64,000 nt of DNA from Sediminibacillus albus (GTDB lineage Bacteria; Bacillota; Bacilli; Bacillales; Amphibacillaceae). The notes below the pieces were generated by a model that searched no databases, was not told the origin of the DNA, and saw nothing but the letters and a program-made list of their open reading frames with translations. A program made the translations under genes and the position numbers. Shown here piece after piece: positions 43,872 through 52,168 of this stretch (positions within the stretch are counted from its first letter, which is position 1; each line of letters opens with the position of its first letter). The DNA is taken from contig NZ_FNFL01000002.1 in assembly GCF_900101125.1 (NCBI RefSeq), forward strand, positions 310,001-374,000, written 5' to 3'.

Positions 43872-44366
43872 ATGAAAAAAGTCATCAATGGGATAGCGAA
43901 AGCTCAATTAGTATTAGCGGCAATCTTTTTCATCGTATTTATCTTTTGTGTCATTCTGCAAGTTGCTTCCAGATATATCCCGGGAATTGCAGTTTTTTGG
44001 GCATCAACGATTGCTACCTACTCGTTTATATGGATGGTCTTTTTCGGGGCAGCGATAACGCTGAGGGATAAAGAACATTTTAAGTTATCGATACTGCTGG
44101 ATAAATTAAGAGGGCTTCCATTGCTTGTATTGCAGATGATTATCCAGGTGATTTTGATCTGGTTCGGTTATGTAATGGTAACGGATGGTTATCAAATCAG
44201 CCAGCAATTTTGGGGATGGACAGTTAACAGCATGCCGCAGCTTAAACAAGGCTACATCTGGTTGGTTTTACCTATTACAGGTATAACTTTCATTATTTAT
44301 GCTTTAGAGAGTTTGATAGAAGAGATTCTTAACTATCGTAAACATAAAGGAGGGTATCAAGCATGA
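43872..44366 (+). CDS. TRAP transporter small membrane subunit, DctQ family
   Basis: A 164-residue four-helix membrane protein: LVLAAIFFIVFIFCVILQV, ASTIATYSFIWMVFFGAAIT, LPLLVLQMIIQVILIWFGYV and IWLVLPITGITFIIYALES. ATYSFIWMVFFGAAITLRDKEH is the conserved DctQ region (shown in part). AGAAGAGGTG precedes the start. Its stop overlaps the dctM start (ATGA), so the two membrane subunits are translationally coupled. Confidence 0.88.
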   Translation: MKKVINGIAKAQLVLAAIFFIVFIFCVILQVASRYIPGIAVFWASTIATYSFIWMVFFGAAITLRDKEHFKLSILLDKLRGLPLLVLQMIIQVILIWFGYVMVTDGYQISQQFWGWTVNSMPQLKQGYIWLVLPITGITFIIYALESLIEEILNYRKHKGGYQA

Positions 44367-45643
44367 CAGGACTGCTGTTAGTACTATTATTTGCTGTATT
44401 GTTGGTTATCGGACTGCCGATCGCTTTTGTTATAGCTGTTACTGCTTATGCAGGAATTGCCATGCTTGATACGATTCCAATGACCACAGTAGTACAGCGG
44501 ATGTTTTCCGGATTGGATTCATTTATTTTACTGGCTGTTCCCTTATTTATTCTGGCGGCCAATATTATGAACCAGGGAAAAATTTCAGACATGCTGATCA
44601 AGTTTGCTGTATCGCTCGTAGGCCACATTAAGGGTGGACTGGCACAAGCGAATATCGTCGTATCCATGTTTTTTGGCGGGATTTCTGGCGCATCGACAGC
44701 CGATACGGCGGGTGTAGGGAAAATTTTGATTCCGAACATGTTAAAGGAAAACTATAGCAAGGAAACTTCTGTAGCTGTTACAGCAGCATCCTCCACCATG
44801 GGCATGATCATTCCTCCGAGTATCCCGATGGTTATCTATGGAAGTATCGCCAACGTATCGGTAGGAAAAATGTTTATGGCGGGGATTATACCAGGGGTTG
44901 CTATCGGAGTTGCCCAAATGATTTACGTAAACTTTGTTGCAAAGAAACACGGTTATCCAAGCCATCAACGTTTGAAAATGGTCGAGGTTTTAAAAGAAGG
45001 AATCAAAAGCCTGCCGCCGCTGCTTACTCCTGTAATCATTTTAGGCGGGATTGTCGGGGGAATTGTTACACCGACAGAAGCAGCTGTTATCGCTTGTCTG
45101 TATGCGTTTATTTTATCCTTCTTCTTTTACCGGACAATCAAGGTAAAAGATTTGATGCCGATCCTTTACGATACCCTAAAGCTAAGCTCACTGACACTGT
45201 TTGCTTTAGCGGCAGCAAGTGCGCTCGGTCGATTGATTAGTTATTATAATGTTCCAGTTATCATCGGCAACTTTTTCACACAAAACATGCCGTATAAATG
45301 GATGTTTATTGTAGCGGTCATTCTCTTATTCTTGTTAATCGGGATGATACTCGATACGGTTCCAGCCATCATTTTATTCGTGCCAATCGTTTTGCCGACA
45401 GCATTAACTTTAGGTATTGACCCCATTCATATTGGGGTTGTCATCATGATGTGTTTGGCCATCGGCTTAGTAACGCCGCCTTACGGTTTATGTCTGCTAC
45501 TTGCGAGCCAGATAGCCAAACTGCAAATTGGCAAATCGTTCAAAGCTGTATTGCCTTATATCGGAATAATATTGGTTGTCATCCTGGCAGTCGCATTTGT
45601 ACCAGCCATTTTCATGTGGCTCCCGGAAATGTTTGATTTTTAA
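44363..45643 (+). CDS. TRAP transporter large membrane subunit, DctM family
   Basis: A 426-residue membrane protein with about twelve hydrophobic segments that carries out Na+/H+-coupled solute uptake together with DctP and DctQ. Family signatures include LAVPLFILAANIMNQGKISD, FFGGISGASTADTAGVGKIL, AASSTMGMIIPPSIPMVIYG, and GLVTPPYGLCLLLASQIAKL near the C-terminus. Its start overlaps dctQ by 4 bases. A GC-rich hairpin follows. Confidence 0.92.
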   Translation: MTGLLLVLLFAVLLVIGLPIAFVIAVTAYAGIAMLDTIPMTTVVQRMFSGLDSFILLAVPLFILAANIMNQGKISDMLIKFAVSLVGHIKGGLAQANIVVSMFFGGISGASTADTAGVGKILIPNMLKENYSKETSVAVTAASSTMGMIIPPSIPMVIYGSIANVSVGKMFMAGIIPGVAIGVAQMIYVNFVAKKHGYPSHQRLKMVEVLKEGIKSLPPLLTPVIILGGIVGGIVTPTEAAVIACLYAFILSFFFYRTIKVKDLMPILYDTLKLSSLTLFALAAASALGRLISYYNVPVIIGNFFTQNMPYKWMFIVAVILLFLLIGMILDTVPAIILFVPIVLPTALTLGIDPIHIGVVIMMCLAIGLVTPPYGLCLLLASQIAKLQIGKSFKAVLPYIGIILVVILAVAFVPAIFMWLPEMFDF

Positions 45644-45651
45644 TAAGCAAT

Positions 45652-45696
45652 CGAAAAGCAGCCAAAACATCGAGCTACATGTTCGGCTGCTTTTCG
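45652..45696 (+). other. Hairpin after dctM
   Basis: CGAAAAGCAGCC (45652-45663) and GGCTGCTTTTCG (45685-45696) form a perfect 12-bp stem. The descending strand contains CTTTT but no free U-run, so partial termination or mRNA protection is likely. Confidence 0.55.
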
Positions 45697-45722
45697 TATC
45701 ATCGTAGAAGGAAGTGTTTAGC

Positions 45723-46676
45723 ATGCTGGATGTTATAACTATAGGAGATGGGATGATTACTTTTAATCCCAAAAACACAGGACCGATGCGGTTTGTTAAC
45801 GAATTTGAGCGAAAGGTTGGCGGTGCAGAGCTCAACTTTGCAGTTGGCTGCGCGCGGCTTGGGTTAAGTACCGGCTGGATCAGCCGGCTTGGCCAGGATG
45901 AGTTCGGCAAGTATGTACTGAATTTTATGCGCGGCGAAGGTATCGATGTCACAGAAGCCCGGCTGGTAGAAGGATATCCAACCTCTGTCAATTTTAAAGA
46001 AATCAGAGAGTCCGGAGAGGGAAAAACTTTTTACTACCGGGAAAAGTCTCCTACAGAAACATTGACTATGGAGGATATCAAAGAAAACTACATTAAGCAG
46101 GCAAAAGTCCTCCACATCACAGGGGTTTTTCCAGCTATATCTGATAAAAACATTGAATTGGTAAGAAGAGCTGTTTCATTGGCAAAGAAACATGGCTTAA
46201 AAGTTTCCTTTGACCCAAATATCCGATTGAAGCTTTGGAGCGAAGCAAGAGCGCGAGAGGTTTTGACGTCGTTTCTTCCTGATGTAGACATTTTATTGGC
46301 CGGTATAGAAGAATTGAGCTTTTTATTCGATTTGGAAGAAGACGAAAAGCTTCTCGTCGAACAATTGCAGCCATTTAATATCGAATCAATCATTATTAAA
46401 AAAGGGTCAGCTGGCAGTGTCGGCTATATTCAGGGAGAACGTTGCGAAGTCCCAGGATTTTCAGTCGGAAAAGTGGTAGACACGGTTGGCGCCGGAGACG
46501 GTTTTGATGCTGGCTTTATTTATGCTTGTACACAGGACTGGGCACCGAAACGGATGCTCACTTTTGCAAATGCGGTAGGAGCACTGGTAGTCTCAGTAGC
46601 TGGCGACAATGAAGGCTTGCCTGATAAAGATGAAGTACTGGAATTACTAGGGGAGAAAAAGGTGATCGAGCGCTAA
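45723..46676 (+). CDS. kdgK: PfkB-family sugar kinase, probably 2-keto-3-deoxygluconate kinase
   Basis: Ribokinase-family kinase of 317 residues, expected to phosphorylate 2-keto-3-deoxygluconate to KDPG, the substrate of the aldolase at the operon end. ATG 45723 has AAGGAAG 8 bases upstream. The N-terminal pattern VGGAELNFAVGCARLGLSTG followed by WISRLGQDEFGKYVLNFMRG is typical of KdgK-like members, and DTVGAGDGFDAGFIYA carries the catalytic Asp and anion hole. Substrate assignment rests on similarity in the family pattern and on the neighbouring KDPG aldolase. Confidence 0.8.
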   Translation: MLDVITIGDGMITFNPKNTGPMRFVNEFERKVGGAELNFAVGCARLGLSTGWISRLGQDEFGKYVLNFMRGEGIDVTEARLVEGYPTSVNFKEIRESGEGKTFYYREKSPTETLTMEDIKENYIKQAKVLHITGVFPAISDKNIELVRRAVSLAKKHGLKVSFDPNIRLKLWSEARAREVLTSFLPDVDILLAGIEELSFLFDLEEDEKLLVEQLQPFNIESIIIKKGSAGSVGYIQGERCEVPGFSVGKVVDTVGAGDGFDAGFIYACTQDWAPKRMLTFANAVGALVVSVAGDNEGLPDKDEVLELLGEKKVIER

Positions 46677-46720
46677 ATGCATTTTATTAGCCAGGATTTA
46701 GTGAAAAGGGGAGTGAAAAA

Positions 46721-47338
46721 ATGAAGCTGCAAGTAGCACTCGACAGATTACCAAGAAAGGAATGCTTCGCTGTTGTAGAAGCAGTCGAGGAATCTGTTGA
46801 TTTCATTGAAATCGGTACAGGGGTAATCAAAGAATTCGGTGTGGGAATCATAAAAGAAATGAAGCAGAAATATCCAGACAAAATAGTTGTCGCAGATATG
46901 AAAATTTGTGATGCTGGCAAGCATGAAACTGCACTGGCGCTGGATGCCGGAGCGGACATCGCCACAGTCATGGCCTTTGCCCCCATGCAAACCGTCCAGG
47001 ATTGTATCCAGACTGCAAAGAAAGCAGACAAGCGGATCATGGTTGATTTGCTTGGTATCAGGAGCAGGGAAAAGGTGGAAGAGCTCGTTGCCAATGGAGC
47101 GGACTTACTATCGCTGCACATCGGCAAAGATGAGCAGAGCAATGGTGGATTAGATGCCGGCCACTTCAAGCTTGTCGAAGGATTGGACAACGTGGAAACG
47201 GCAGTGGCGGGAGGCATTAATCAAGTCAGCCTTCCAGCCTTTTTAACGTATCGGCCAAATGTGATTATTGTCGGTAGTGCAATTACCAAAGCAGAAGACC
47301 GGGGAAAAGCAGCACAACTCATAAAAGGAATGATGTAA
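46721..47338 (+). CDS. 3-hexulose-6-phosphate synthase-like protein (OMPDC superfamily)
   Basis: A 205-residue (beta/alpha)8 protein of the HPS/KGPDC branch. MKLQVALDRLPRKE, IEIGTGVIKEFG, the catalytic DxKxxD-type motif VADMKICDAGK, and LHIGKDEQSNGG match hexulose-phosphate synthase (HxlA) more than UlaD-type decarboxylases, which carry YHRSRDAQ at the last position. HxlA condenses formaldehyde with ribulose 5-phosphate; the reverse reaction releases formaldehyde. In this operon a retro-aldol or decarboxylation of a phosphorylated keto acid is an alternative. AAAAGGGGAG precedes the start; the isomerase gene begins right after the stop. Confidence 0.8.
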   Translation: MKLQVALDRLPRKECFAVVEAVEESVDFIEIGTGVIKEFGVGIIKEMKQKYPDKIVVADMKICDAGKHETALALDAGADIATVMAFAPMQTVQDCIQTAKKADKRIMVDLLGIRSREKVEELVANGADLLSLHIGKDEQSNGGLDAGHFKLVEGLDNVETAVAGGINQVSLPAFLTYRPNVIIVGSAITKAEDRGKAAQLIKGMM

Positions 47339-47902
47339 ATGACAGATATAACACGAATTATTCAAACAGTAAGCCAAGAGATTTCCGGTGTGCTTACTAA
47401 TATCGATAGTCAACGTGTGGAACAGTTCGCCACCCATTTGAACAGTGCCAAACGCATTTTTATCGATGGGGAAGGACGTTCTGGCCTAATGGGAAAGGCT
47501 TTTGCCATGCGGCTGATGCATGCCGGTTTTGAGGTTTATGTCGTAGGGGAAACGATAACCCCAAGCATATCGAAAGGGGATTTATATGTAGCTTTATCGG
47601 GTTCCGGTTCGACCGGTGGTACTTATACAAAAGCAGAAAAAGCAAGAGCTGCTGAAGCAAGGATAGCAGCTGTCACGGCAAATCCGGAATCGCCTTTAAG
47701 CAGGCTGGCGGATGTATCGGTCTATCTGCCGACAGCTACCAAAAAAAGACTGGCTCATGAGCCTGCGACAATTCAACCACTGGGCAACCAGTTTGATCAA
47801 AGTTTACATTTAGTTTTAGACGCTGCTGTCATCTTCACTATAGAAAAATTCAAGCATACGTCACATGAATCGTTAAAACAACAGCACGCTAACTTGGAAT
47901 AG
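47339..47902 (+). CDS. 6-phospho-3-hexuloisomerase-like SIS protein
   Basis: A 187-residue SIS-domain isomerase. IFIDGEGRSGLMGKAFAMRL followed by MHAGFEVYVVGE is the PHI (HxlB) signature, and LYVALSGSGSTGGTYTKAEKA is the phosphosugar-binding loop. Its start follows the HPS stop directly, using AAAAGGA inside the end of that gene. HxlB converts hexulose 6-phosphate to fructose 6-phosphate. The HPS-PHI pair here is in a sugar-acid operon instead of a free-standing formaldehyde-detoxification locus. Confidence 0.85.
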   Translation: MTDITRIIQTVSQEISGVLTNIDSQRVEQFATHLNSAKRIFIDGEGRSGLMGKAFAMRLMHAGFEVYVVGETITPSISKGDLYVALSGSGSTGGTYTKAEKARAAEARIAAVTANPESPLSRLADVSVYLPTATKKRLAHEPATIQPLGNQFDQSLHLVLDAAVIFTIEKFKHTSHESLKQQHANLE

Positions 47903-47993
47903 CGGGGAAAGCTTTATCCTTTTAAACAGCAAACTGCTTTAAATGATAGGAAATTCCGTATATTATATTTTTACTGCTAAAAGGGGGATGTAT

Positions 47994-48620
47994 ATGGAGA
48001 CAAAACAAACAATTGACCGTTTATATCAAGCAAAGGTAATACCAGTCGTAAGAAAAGTACCTGTTGAAGACTTTCATGCTATTGTTACAGCATTAATCTC
48101 CGGCGGTATTTCCGCTATCGAGGTTACGATGGATAGTCCGTCCGCAGACCAATTGATTAAAGAAGCAAAGGATCGATACGGGAAACAAGCAGTGATAGGC
48201 GCTGGAACAGTAATAAATATGGATGATTTTGAGCGGGCAGTTTCGGCGGGAGCTGAATTCATTGTATCGCCAAATTTTGATCGAGCAGTGGTTACTGCAG
48301 CAAAAGCCCGTGGTTTACTTGTCATACCTGGAGTTTTTTCGCCTTCAGAAATGGTGGAGGCTATCCGATTAGGTGCAAATATGGTTAAAGTATTTCCTGC
48401 AGGAACACTGGGTGCTGACTTCATCAAAAACGTCAAAGGCCCCTTAAGTGACATTCCGATTATGTGCACAGGCGGGATAGATCTAACCAATGCTGCAGAT
48501 TTTTTCGAGGCCGGAGCTACGCTAGTTGGCGCAGGCGGCGCTTTGATAAACAATCAATATATAGAAACGAAGAATTGGGGGGCATTGACTGCAGCTGCAG
48601 AAAAGTGGATGCAAGTTTAA
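47994..48620 (+). CDS. eda: KDPG / 4-hydroxy-2-oxoglutarate aldolase
   Basis: Class I aldolase splitting 2-keto-3-deoxy-6-phosphogluconate into pyruvate and glyceraldehyde 3-phosphate. ATG 47994 is chosen because AAAAGGGGG ends 7 bases before it. The 208 residues include PVVRKVP, the catalytic Glu in ISAIEVTMDSP, IGAGTV, and the Schiff-base Lys in ANMVKVFPAGTLGADFIK; GGIDLTNAADFFEAGA completes the phosphate-binding end. It is the last gene of the TRAP operon before a strong terminator. Confidence 0.92.
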   Translation: METKQTIDRLYQAKVIPVVRKVPVEDFHAIVTALISGGISAIEVTMDSPSADQLIKEAKDRYGKQAVIGAGTVINMDDFERAVSAGAEFIVSPNFDRAVVTAAKARGLLVIPGVFSPSEMVEAIRLGANMVKVFPAGTLGADFIKNVKGPLSDIPIMCTGGIDLTNAADFFEAGATLVGAGGALINNQYIETKNWGALTAAAEKWMQV

Positions 48621-48622
48621 AA

Positions 48623-48668
48623 AAATAAAGAGAGCCTTCTCCATCCAGGAGAAGGCTCTCTTTATTTT
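48623..48668. terminator. Bidirectional terminator between eda and the PBP gene
   Basis: AGAGAGCCTTCTCC pairs with GGAGAAGGCTCTCT around ATCCA, flanked by AAATAAA and TTTATTTT, so it serves both convergent genes. Confidence 0.9.
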
Positions 48669-48671
48669 ATC

Positions 48672-50690
48672 TTATCTGTAGTCCTGGAATATTTCCTGAA
48701 CACGATCAACGACAAAGTGGCTGCCGCCTTCATCCTTCACGTGCTCAACCATCATGCTGATGAGCAAGTCTTCTTGTTGTGGATAAGCAACAAACCAGCC
48801 GTTTTCTTCCGCATTTTCATCATCGAGACTCTGTTTTAGCTCTGCGGTACCAGTTTTTCCAGATAGTTGGATATTTTCCATATCAGCGCTGTGGGCTGTA
48901 CCGTTGGAAGCTGTCACTACTTTGCGCAGGGCGTCCCGGATAACGCCAACTTGTTCACTGGATACAACACTTTCTTTCCAAACCTGGCTGTCGTCTTCCT
49001 TATCTTCCAAAGTTGGTTTTATCATATTGCCCTCATTAAGAAATGCAGTGTAAGCTGCTGCCATATGCAAGGAGCTCATTTCCATTTGTCCCTGGCCATA
49101 GCTGGTATCGGCTAACAATGCTTCACTGTCAATTTCCCCAGAACCGGAAATAGTGGATCCTTCAATAGGATAAGTGAATGGAAAATCCTCACCGAAACCA
49201 AATTGCTGAAGTCCGCTGATTAGGCTGTCTGATCCCATTTCTAAAGCTTTCTGGGCAAAATAGATATTATCAGATCGAATAAGCGCATCCGTGACATCAA
49301 CTGGACTGCCTTCGGAGACTCTCCGTACTCGGTAATCGCCCCATGATTCATCCTTCTGCCACGTCTCTCCTTTTATTTCAATCGCTTCATTTGGATCAAT
49401 TGTCCCATTCTCTAATCCAATGGCGGCAGTAATCGGCTTGATTGCCGAACCAGGAGCGAACGTGGCGCTGAATCTGTTTTGCAGTAGTTTTTGCTCGTCT
49501 TCCTGTAATTCTGTCAATCGGGCCGAGCTAATTCCATAAGCTAACTCATTTGGATCAAATCCGGGAGCGCTCACTAATGCCATTGTTTCACCGGTTTGTG
49601 GATGAATAGCGGCTGCCGTACCGGTTTTGTCCTGGTATGCTTCGTATATTGTCTGTTGTAGTTTACCGTCGATGGTTACGGTAATGTCTTCTCCGTCTTC
49701 CACCTCTGTTTCGGTAAGGATTTGCTCGTCTTCTCCTTCTTTAGTGACGACTATCTTCATTCCAGGTTTTCCTTTCAGCCTATCTTCGAAAAGCAGTTCC
49801 AATCCACGTTTCCCGATCAAGTCTCCATTGGAATACTCTCCTGGATCTGCTTCTTCCAATTCTTCTGCTGTTACGTTTCCAATATATCCGACTAAGTGGG
49901 AAGCAGCTTCGCCGTATGGATACACTCTTCCGGTAGTTGATTGCTGTACGACTGGCGCTAAAGCAAACAATTTATCCAATTGCTCGTTTGATTTTGGAAC
50001 CTTTTTCAATGGAACAAAGGAGTCTGGCTGTACCCAGCTGGCATCAAGTGCTGTATCAATCGTTTCTACATCAATTGCTAGTAATTCAGCAATTTTCTCT
50101 TTTGTTTCCTGTTCATCGTCTCCGAATTCCTGAGGCACGACGCCGATATTATAAATCTCTTCATTTATGGCCAATCCGTTTTGATTCCGGTCGTAAATCT
50201 CGCCGCGGACAGGAGCTTCTGACTGTAAGGATATCTCCCCTCCATCCTTTAATTGAGGAAAAATATAACCAGGATTCCATTCAACGAACCAATTGGCTTC
50301 TCCATCTTCATTTTCTTTTCTCGTTAAAGAAGCCTCATATTCGAAAGAAACTGGTCCTCCCACTGTATCCATTTCGACAGAGATTGGAAAGGAAGCAGTA
50401 CCTTCTTCTGAGCTCTCTTCCTCATTTTCATCCGGAGCTTGATAGCTTACCTTTAAATTTTCTACATTCAAATCACTATAAATTTTTTGATAGCGGTCCA
50501 CGAATTGCTCGGTAGGATATGCTTCACGAGATTCTGAAGACGCCATTTCATACATTGCTTCAAAATCTTGCTCATTCCAATGACTGACAAATTCCTTTAC
50601 CCGTTCCTCAGGAGTTACCTCGTCATCAGAGCAAGCAGCCAATGTGGCAGCTAAAGCAATCATGGCCAAAATGCTGTAAATTCTTTTCAT
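48672..50690 (-). CDS. Penicillin-binding transpeptidase with MecA_N domain (B. subtilis PBP3-like)
   Basis: Class B penicillin-binding protein that cross-links peptidoglycan outside the membrane. The N-terminus has a lipobox-like LAAC (Cys20, SDDEVTPEE), then a MecA_N NTF2-like domain (RVKEFVSHWNEQDFEAMYEM) to about residue 145. A dimerisation domain follows, with GEIYDRNQNGLAINE, and then the transpeptidase: Ser415-AIK (APGSAIKPI), Ser473-Asp-Asn, Lys612-Thr-Gly (SGKTGTAE). With 672 residues it matches the PBP3/PBP2a type, which is intrinsically less sensitive to beta-lactams in some species. Monocistronic. Confidence 0.9.
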   Translation of the reverse strand: MKRIYSILAMIALAATLAACSDDEVTPEERVKEFVSHWNEQDFEAMYEMASSESREAYPTEQFVDRYQKIYSDLNVENLKVSYQAPDENEEESSEEGTASFPISVEMDTVGGPVSFEYEASLTRKENEDGEANWFVEWNPGYIFPQLKDGGEISLQSEAPVRGEIYDRNQNGLAINEEIYNIGVVPQEFGDDEQETKEKIAELLAIDVETIDTALDASWVQPDSFVPLKKVPKSNEQLDKLFALAPVVQQSTTGRVYPYGEAASHLVGYIGNVTAEELEEADPGEYSNGDLIGKRGLELLFEDRLKGKPGMKIVVTKEGEDEQILTETEVEDGEDITVTIDGKLQQTIYEAYQDKTGTAAAIHPQTGETMALVSAPGFDPNELAYGISSARLTELQEDEQKLLQNRFSATFAPGSAIKPITAAIGLENGTIDPNEAIEIKGETWQKDESWGDYRVRRVSEGSPVDVTDALIRSDNIYFAQKALEMGSDSLISGLQQFGFGEDFPFTYPIEGSTISGSGEIDSEALLADTSYGQGQMEMSSLHMAAAYTAFLNEGNMIKPTLEDKEDDSQVWKESVVSSEQVGVIRDALRKVVTASNGTAHSADMENIQLSGKTGTAELKQSLDDENAEENGWFVAYPQQEDLLISMMVEHVKDEGGSHFVVDRVQEIFQDYR

Positions 50691-50877
50691 AATGAAAGAC
50701 CTTCCTTTCCCTCTATATACCTGTTTCTATTTGTTTTATAAAAAGCATGAGCCTGCTTAAGGAATCAGCTTGATTGAAATGGAAATCATTCTTCCCTATA
50801 GTAAAAAGATTCCAGCTACTATTATACCTTATAACTAAATCTTCGTCTAAGAACTTGGAAGGATAACCGCTGGCTAA

Positions 50878-51477
50878 TTAATCGATAGGCACTGCGGTAA
50901 TAATGTAACGTTCGGGGGCGTTGCCCACATAGGAGAAAGGGTAACATGTTGTTATCGTTAATACTTCTTTTGGGGCCGTTGAAACAATCACAGATCTGTC
51001 TTCGGCATCCACGATTTTCGAACTTTCCATTTGGTAGCGAAATTGTCCATAAGGGAGTTCGACAATGAAAATATCCCCAACCTCTACTTCACCCATCCGT
51101 CTGAATACCGTATCCCGGTGTCCTGATAAAACGATCTGGTCATTTTCCATAGGGTAGGCCGTTCCCTTGTAATGACCGACGCCTTTTTCCAGTTCCTCAG
51201 GATCTGTGCCCTCTACTATTGGAAGTTCGGCGTTTATTTTTGGAATAGACAGGATACCAACTGTTTCTCCCAGAGATGGGAGGAATGCTGTATGGTTTTC
51301 CGGGTGAAGGTCTTTCTTGCCATTGTTTATTAGCGAATCATTCTTCCCTTTATCGAGCAGACTGTGGGCTTCTGCCAAACTAGCCTGTTGCGCACGCTCT
51401 GCTTTAACATACTGAAAAAAGCCGTAGCTTAACAAGGCTAAACCGGCTACCATTAATAACAACGAGATTTTTTTCAT
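50878..51477 (-). CDS. Class D sortase
   Basis: Membrane-anchored transpeptidase of 199 residues that attaches proteins to the cell wall. The N-terminal segment ISLLLMVAGLALLSYGFFQYV anchors it. The catalytic triad is His120 (SGHRDTVF), Cys178 (ITTCYPFSY) and Arg190 (APERY). YPMENDQIVLSGHRDTVFRR and the short overall length fit class D. No LPxTG-type substrate gene lies in the window, so the substrate must be encoded elsewhere. The nearest gene, on the same strand but about 190 bases downstream, is the PBP gene. Confidence 0.88.
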   Translation of the reverse strand: MKKISLLLMVAGLALLSYGFFQYVKAERAQQASLAEAHSLLDKGKNDSLINNGKKDLHPENHTAFLPSLGETVGILSIPKINAELPIVEGTDPEELEKGVGHYKGTAYPMENDQIVLSGHRDTVFRRMGEVEVGDIFIVELPYGQFRYQMESSKIVDAEDRSVIVSTAPKEVLTITTCYPFSYVGNAPERYIITAVPID

Positions 51478-51657
51478 CCAAAACGCCCTCTTCCTTGTTA
51501 TCTATACTTATCTCTGAGAATGGATTCGTCGCCACTATAATTTTCTATCTATTCAGGTCAAACTTATCAGTTTTCACCTGCTAAAACAATAGACAAAAAC
51601 TGCGCAAAATCTAAAAATTTATTGATATACCGGCTTTTATAAAGACAGGAGGCACGT

Positions 51658-51771
51658 GTGCAGCTGAAAAACTGGCACTATCATACACGGTTGGTCGACT
51701 TTTATGACAGAAATTGTAAAAAGGGAGCGTTTGTTTTTGCCGATTGGCGATTGTATTGCCTGCAAAACTAG
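51658..51771 (+). CDS. Possible 37-residue small protein upstream of the riboswitch
   Basis: GTG start with AGGAGG (51647-51652) 5 bases upstream gives a frame rich in aromatic residues (QLKNWHYHTRLVDFYDRNC at the start). The only support is the ribosome binding site and the open frame; no family is recognised. It lies in the otherwise empty 360 bases between the sortase gene and the riboswitch. Confidence 0.25.
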   Translation: MQLKNWHYHTRLVDFYDRNCKKGAFVFADWRLYCLQN

Positions 51772-51850
51772 TTCTTATTAGACAAAATAAACCGTATCAT
51801 ACGAGTTAAGAATATAGTATATTTATCATAACGAAAATTGCTTCTTCAGT

Positions 51851-51930
51851 AAAAAGGCAAACTTATTGAAAAATAAGGACGCAAAGCAACAGATCTAAAG
51901 CCCTGTGTGCAAGGATGGCTGTGCTGCCTG
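51851..51930 (+). promoter_or_regulatory. Cyclic di-GMP-I (GEMM) riboswitch in front of sinI-sinR
   Basis: The conserved GEMM-I core is present in order: AGGCAAAC (51855-51862), helix TTATT-GAAA-AATAA with a GAAA tetraloop, the invariant GGACGCAAAGC (51877-51887), CTAAAGCC (51895-51902), and GGATGGC followed by TGCTGCCT (51913-51929). AGGCA and TGCCT close the P1 stem; AGCC/GGCT closes P2, whose CTAAAG...AAGGATGG region is the tetraloop receptor. It ends 11 bases before the ribosome binding site GGAGGG of the SinI-like gene. No terminator hairpin lies between, so translational control is more likely than attenuation. Confidence 0.87.
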
Positions 51931-51955
51931 ACAGAAAATTGGAGGGTAAAATTTA

Positions 51956-52090
51956 ATGTTGGAAACGCTGGATAGCTCCGTTTTAGATAAAGATTGGGTT
52001 CAACTAATGGAAGAAGCAAAGAGCATCGGTTTAAAAGTAGAAGACATAAGGGTATTCATTTTACAGAACACGTCCATGGAGGAAGAATAA
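51956..52090 (+). CDS. sinI: SinI-like antirepressor
   Basis: A 44-residue protein preceded by GGAGGG 9 bases upstream. The segment LDKDWVQLMEEAKSIGLKVEDIRVFI matches the SinI dimerisation helices (in B. subtilis DQEWVELMVEAKEANISPEEI) and also the C-terminal domain of the adjacent SinR (LDEDWLKLVQDAMDSGVSKQ). By homology it binds SinR and frees biofilm matrix genes from repression. It is shorter than B. subtilis SinI (57 residues), lacking the C-terminal tail. It is directly under the c-di-GMP riboswitch, 78 bases before sinR. Confidence 0.85.
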   Translation: MLETLDSSVLDKDWVQLMEEAKSIGLKVEDIRVFILQNTSMEEE

Positions 52091-52168
52091 CTTTTTATGT
52101 AGATGTGCTTTATATAGAACCATTCACCTCTTTTATGATATAATCCTTGTGAAAGAAGGTGAATGGCC

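Noticed and set aside
46687-47217. 176-codon minus-strand frame opposite the HPS-like gene
   Set aside because: Serine- and alanine-rich shadow translation without start signals; the plus-strand gene is clear.
49627-50515. Long open frames on the plus strand (168 and 192 codons) opposite the PBP gene
   Set aside because: They lie entirely antisense to a well-supported gene, have no ribosome binding site and no family resemblance.
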